Source: CBFHND01 sp965657085
GTDB taxonomy: Bacteria > Pseudomonadota > Alphaproteobacteria > Rhodobacterales > Rhodobacteraceae
Assembly (NCBI GenBank): GCA_965657085.1
Contig: CBFHND010000001.1
Coordinates: 320,997-384,996, forward strand
Reading direction: 5' to 3'
DNA length: 64,000 nt
Made by a program: the position numbers and the translations under genes. The stretch's first letter is position 1. The number at the start of each line of letters is the position of its first letter. Positions 62,029 to 64,000 of this stretch are shown piece after piece. Below the pieces are notes generated by a model. That model made no database searches. It was not told where the DNA came from and saw only the letters and a list, made by a program, of their open reading frames with translations.

Positions 62029-63957
62029 GTGGTTGTCAGCGTTTCGGCGCCGCATCATGGGATGCTTGATACCGACACCTCTTACGATTCTTTTCTCGCC
62101 GGCTCTTTTGGTCCGACCATCTTGATTGATCCCGGCCAAGACCTCATTTTGGCAGCGACCCCAGAGGCCGGAATGTTCTTCAGCGATGATGCCCTCACAG
62201 GGTCGCACTTTGCGAGGTTCGTTGCCGCAGGCATGGAAACCTTCGTCGTTTTCCTCACAGAAGTGGAACACCGTGGAACGGCCTGGACACGGCGGGTGAC
62301 GCTACAAAGCGCAGACCAGACGCCGCTGAGATGCGAGATAACAGGACGGGCTTTGCACCACGATGGTAAGGACAAGTTCCTTCTTCATATCCTGGACCTA
62401 GAGGCCCTAGAACAACACGAAGCCGAAGTTGCGGCCGGAAACATCTACCATGGCGGCCTTATTGAATGGCAGCGCGCGCAAAGCTTCTTTGCGGATCTTG
62501 AGCGCGAAAACCAATTGATCCTGAATGCCGCTGGCGAAGGAATTTACGGTGTTAATGCCGACGGCAAGACGACGTTTGTAAACAGAGCCGCCCAGGAAAT
62601 GCTGGGCTGGACCACGGAGGATCTGCTTGGCCACGACATCCATGCGAAAATCCACCACCATCACCTAAATGGGGAACACTACCCCTCGAACCAATGTCCG
62701 ATCTATCAGTCTTTCCGGTATGAGCAGGTCAACCGGATTGAGGACGAGGTTTTCTGGCGCAAGGATGGCAGGCCGATCCGCGTCGAATATGTCTCAACTC
62801 CGATTTACGATGGCCCCCAACTGGTCGGTGCCGTCGTGATCTTTCGTGACATCACCGAACGTTGGGAAAACGAACGCAAATTGCGCAAAGCGATGGATCA
62901 GGTCGCGGCTCTGCGTGATCAGCTGGAAGAAGAGAACGCCTATCTTCAGGAAGCGATCAACATCGAACGCGCACACCACGATATTATCGGGCACTCGGAC
63001 GCAATACAGGGCGTCATCACGCAGATCGAACTTGTGGGTCCGACGGATACAAACGTTCTGATCCGCGGCGAAAGCGGCGTTGGCAAGTCTCTTGTGGCGT
63101 CCGCCGTTCACGATGAGAGTAACCGCAAGCGCCGCCCTATGATCCATTTCAAGGCTGGCGCTGTCCGTCCGGAAAAGATCGAAAGCGAGTTGTTCGGCCA
63201 GGTTCGTGGTGCCTTCGTTGGTGCGCTCAAGGATCGGCCCGGCAAGTTGGAATTGGCGCATGGTAGCACCTTGTTCATTGACGAGGTCGCAGACATTCCT
63301 TTGGAGATTCAGGGCCGCCTTCTTGATGCCCTTCAAAAACGCGAAGTCATCCGTTTAGGGGATGATCGCACCCGCAGCCTTGACATGCGCGTCATCGCTT
63401 CAACAACCCGTGACGTCGACCGCGAGGTTCAGGCAGGGCGTTTGCGACAGGATCTGATGCTGCACCTCGGAGTCTTTCCCATTCTATGTCCGCCCCTCCG
63501 GGATCGTCCTGAGGACATTCCGATCCTTACGGCCCATCTGTTGCGCATCGCCTGCAAACGGCTTGGTCGCAAGGTGCCTGTAGTCACCGAAGGAGCGATG
63601 CGAAAGCTGCAAGACTACCACTGGCCTGGCAATGTGCGCGAACTGGCAAACGTAATCGAACGCGGCGCCATCGTTTCACAATCCGACAAATTGCAGGTTG
63701 ATATCCAAAGCCAGGTCGGCTTGGGGTCTATGCCGACCCCCGCCTTGCTCACTGAAGTGGAAGTCGAACAAATCCGCAAGACCAACATCATCGCCTGCAT
63801 GAAAGAAGCAGGTGGCAAAGTGTCAGGCAAAAAGGGGGCGGCCGCTTTGCTGGGCATCAAACCGACCACGCTTTATTCGAGGCTCAAAAAACTAGGGGCT
63901 GTGGACAATCATCTTGAGGCGATGAGGGTGGCTGCCAGGTTCCAACACGCAGCGTAG
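62029..63957 (+). CDS. PAS/AAA+/Fis-type transcriptional regulator, GAFTGA loop altered
   Basis: 642 aa if GTG 62029 is used; ATG 62062 is equally plausible and would free the operator. Order: N-terminal PAS-like region, PAS domain (about 165-285, LILNAAGEGIYGVNADGK), coiled coil (about 285-325), sigma-54-type AAA+ domain (Walker A GESGVGKS, Walker B LFIDEV), and Fis-type helix-turn-helix (GAAALLGIKPTTLYSRLKKLG). The GAFTGA loop reads GAFVGA at 394-399, and the second Arg of the R-finger region is His (DLMLHLGVFP). No -24/-12 promoter is evident near the cyanate genes. It is divergent from the cyanate importer and probably its regulator. The 43 bases after the stop hold nothing. Confidence 0.85.
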   Translation: MVVSVSAPHHGMLDTDTSYDSFLAGSFGPTILIDPGQDLILAATPEAGMFFSDDALTGSHFARFVAAGMETFVVFLTEVEHRGTAWTRRVTLQSADQTPLRCEITGRALHHDGKDKFLLHILDLEALEQHEAEVAAGNIYHGGLIEWQRAQSFFADLERENQLILNAAGEGIYGVNADGKTTFVNRAAQEMLGWTTEDLLGHDIHAKIHHHHLNGEHYPSNQCPIYQSFRYEQVNRIEDEVFWRKDGRPIRVEYVSTPIYDGPQLVGAVVIFRDITERWENERKLRKAMDQVAALRDQLEEENAYLQEAINIERAHHDIIGHSDAIQGVITQIELVGPTDTNVLIRGESGVGKSLVASAVHDESNRKRRPMIHFKAGAVRPEKIESELFGQVRGAFVGALKDRPGKLELAHGSTLFIDEVADIPLEIQGRLLDALQKREVIRLGDDRTRSLDMRVIASTTRDVDREVQAGRLRQDLMLHLGVFPILCPPLRDRPEDIPILTAHLLRIACKRLGRKVPVVTEGAMRKLQDYHWPGNVRELANVIERGAIVSQSDKLQVDIQSQVGLGSMPTPALLTEVEVEQIRKTNIIACMKEAGGKVSGKKGAAALLGIKPTTLYSRLKKLGAVDNHLEAMRVAARFQHAA

Positions 63958-64000
63958 CTGCAGTCCGTTTTGTCGTATCTTGTGGCTATCCCTCTGAACT

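Overview
The window reads as a chromosomal segment of a Roseobacter-group alphaproteobacterium (Rhodobacterales). The grounds are high-GC coding sequence, a RutR-controlled reductive pyrimidine pathway, a tandem glycine riboswitch ahead of gcvTHP, a TRAP-type malonate operon, a Hint-domain protein and a [4Fe-4S] photolyase. No rRNA, tRNA or CRISPR array was seen. The assignment rests on gene content and motif recognition, not on a database search.

Layout. 1-7.6 kb: housekeeping and envelope genes (end of a DMT transporter, nadD, a MOSC protein, a lipoprotein hydrolase, ettA, an L,D-transpeptidase, small membrane proteins). 7.7-19 kb: a pyrimidine catabolism block. A long minus-strand operon (amidohydrolase, small unknown gene, hydA, small membrane gene, four-gene ABC importer) is divergent from rutR, and preT/preA with a small gene between them form a second minus-strand operon. 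Both promoters carry a RutR-type palindrome. 19-24 kb: cold-shock protein, an SRAP-family protein lacking the catalytic Cys2, and a tesA / ybbA-ybbP divergent set. 24.7-28.8 kb: leuA behind a probable leaderless leucine leader peptide, an SDR enzyme and a bacterial (6-4)-type photolyase. 28.8-35.3 kb: malonate regulator, TRAP transporter, malonyl-CoA decarboxylase and malonyl-CoA synthetase, ending against the remains of an Abi-like gene. 36-40.7 kb: gcvT-gcvH-gcvP with its riboswitch. 40.7-48.6 kb: a glutamylcyclotransferase-like protein, a MATE pump, gltX, a Hint protein, nadE and a secreted 18-repeat MORN protein.

48.7-57.7 kb is accessory DNA. A BlaI/M56 regulator-protease pair and a six-gene GlpV-S-T-P-Q-U-like glycerol ABC transporter lie between two IS3-family remnants. 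The remnants share a 105-bp direct repeat, and together they contain both outer ends of one IS (A) interrupted by another (B). Recombination across the direct repeat would release a circle carrying the cargo plus one A::B element. This points to integration or excision of a circular intermediate, but it is an inference.

57.8-64 kb is a cyanate-use cluster: an ABC importer with an odd Cys-bearing Tat leader, cyanase (cynS) and an NTF2-like protein. It is divergent from a PAS/AAA+/Fis regulator whose GAFTGA loop reads GAFVGA. Two 16-bp operator-like repeats one helical turn and a half apart sit in the divergent promoter region.
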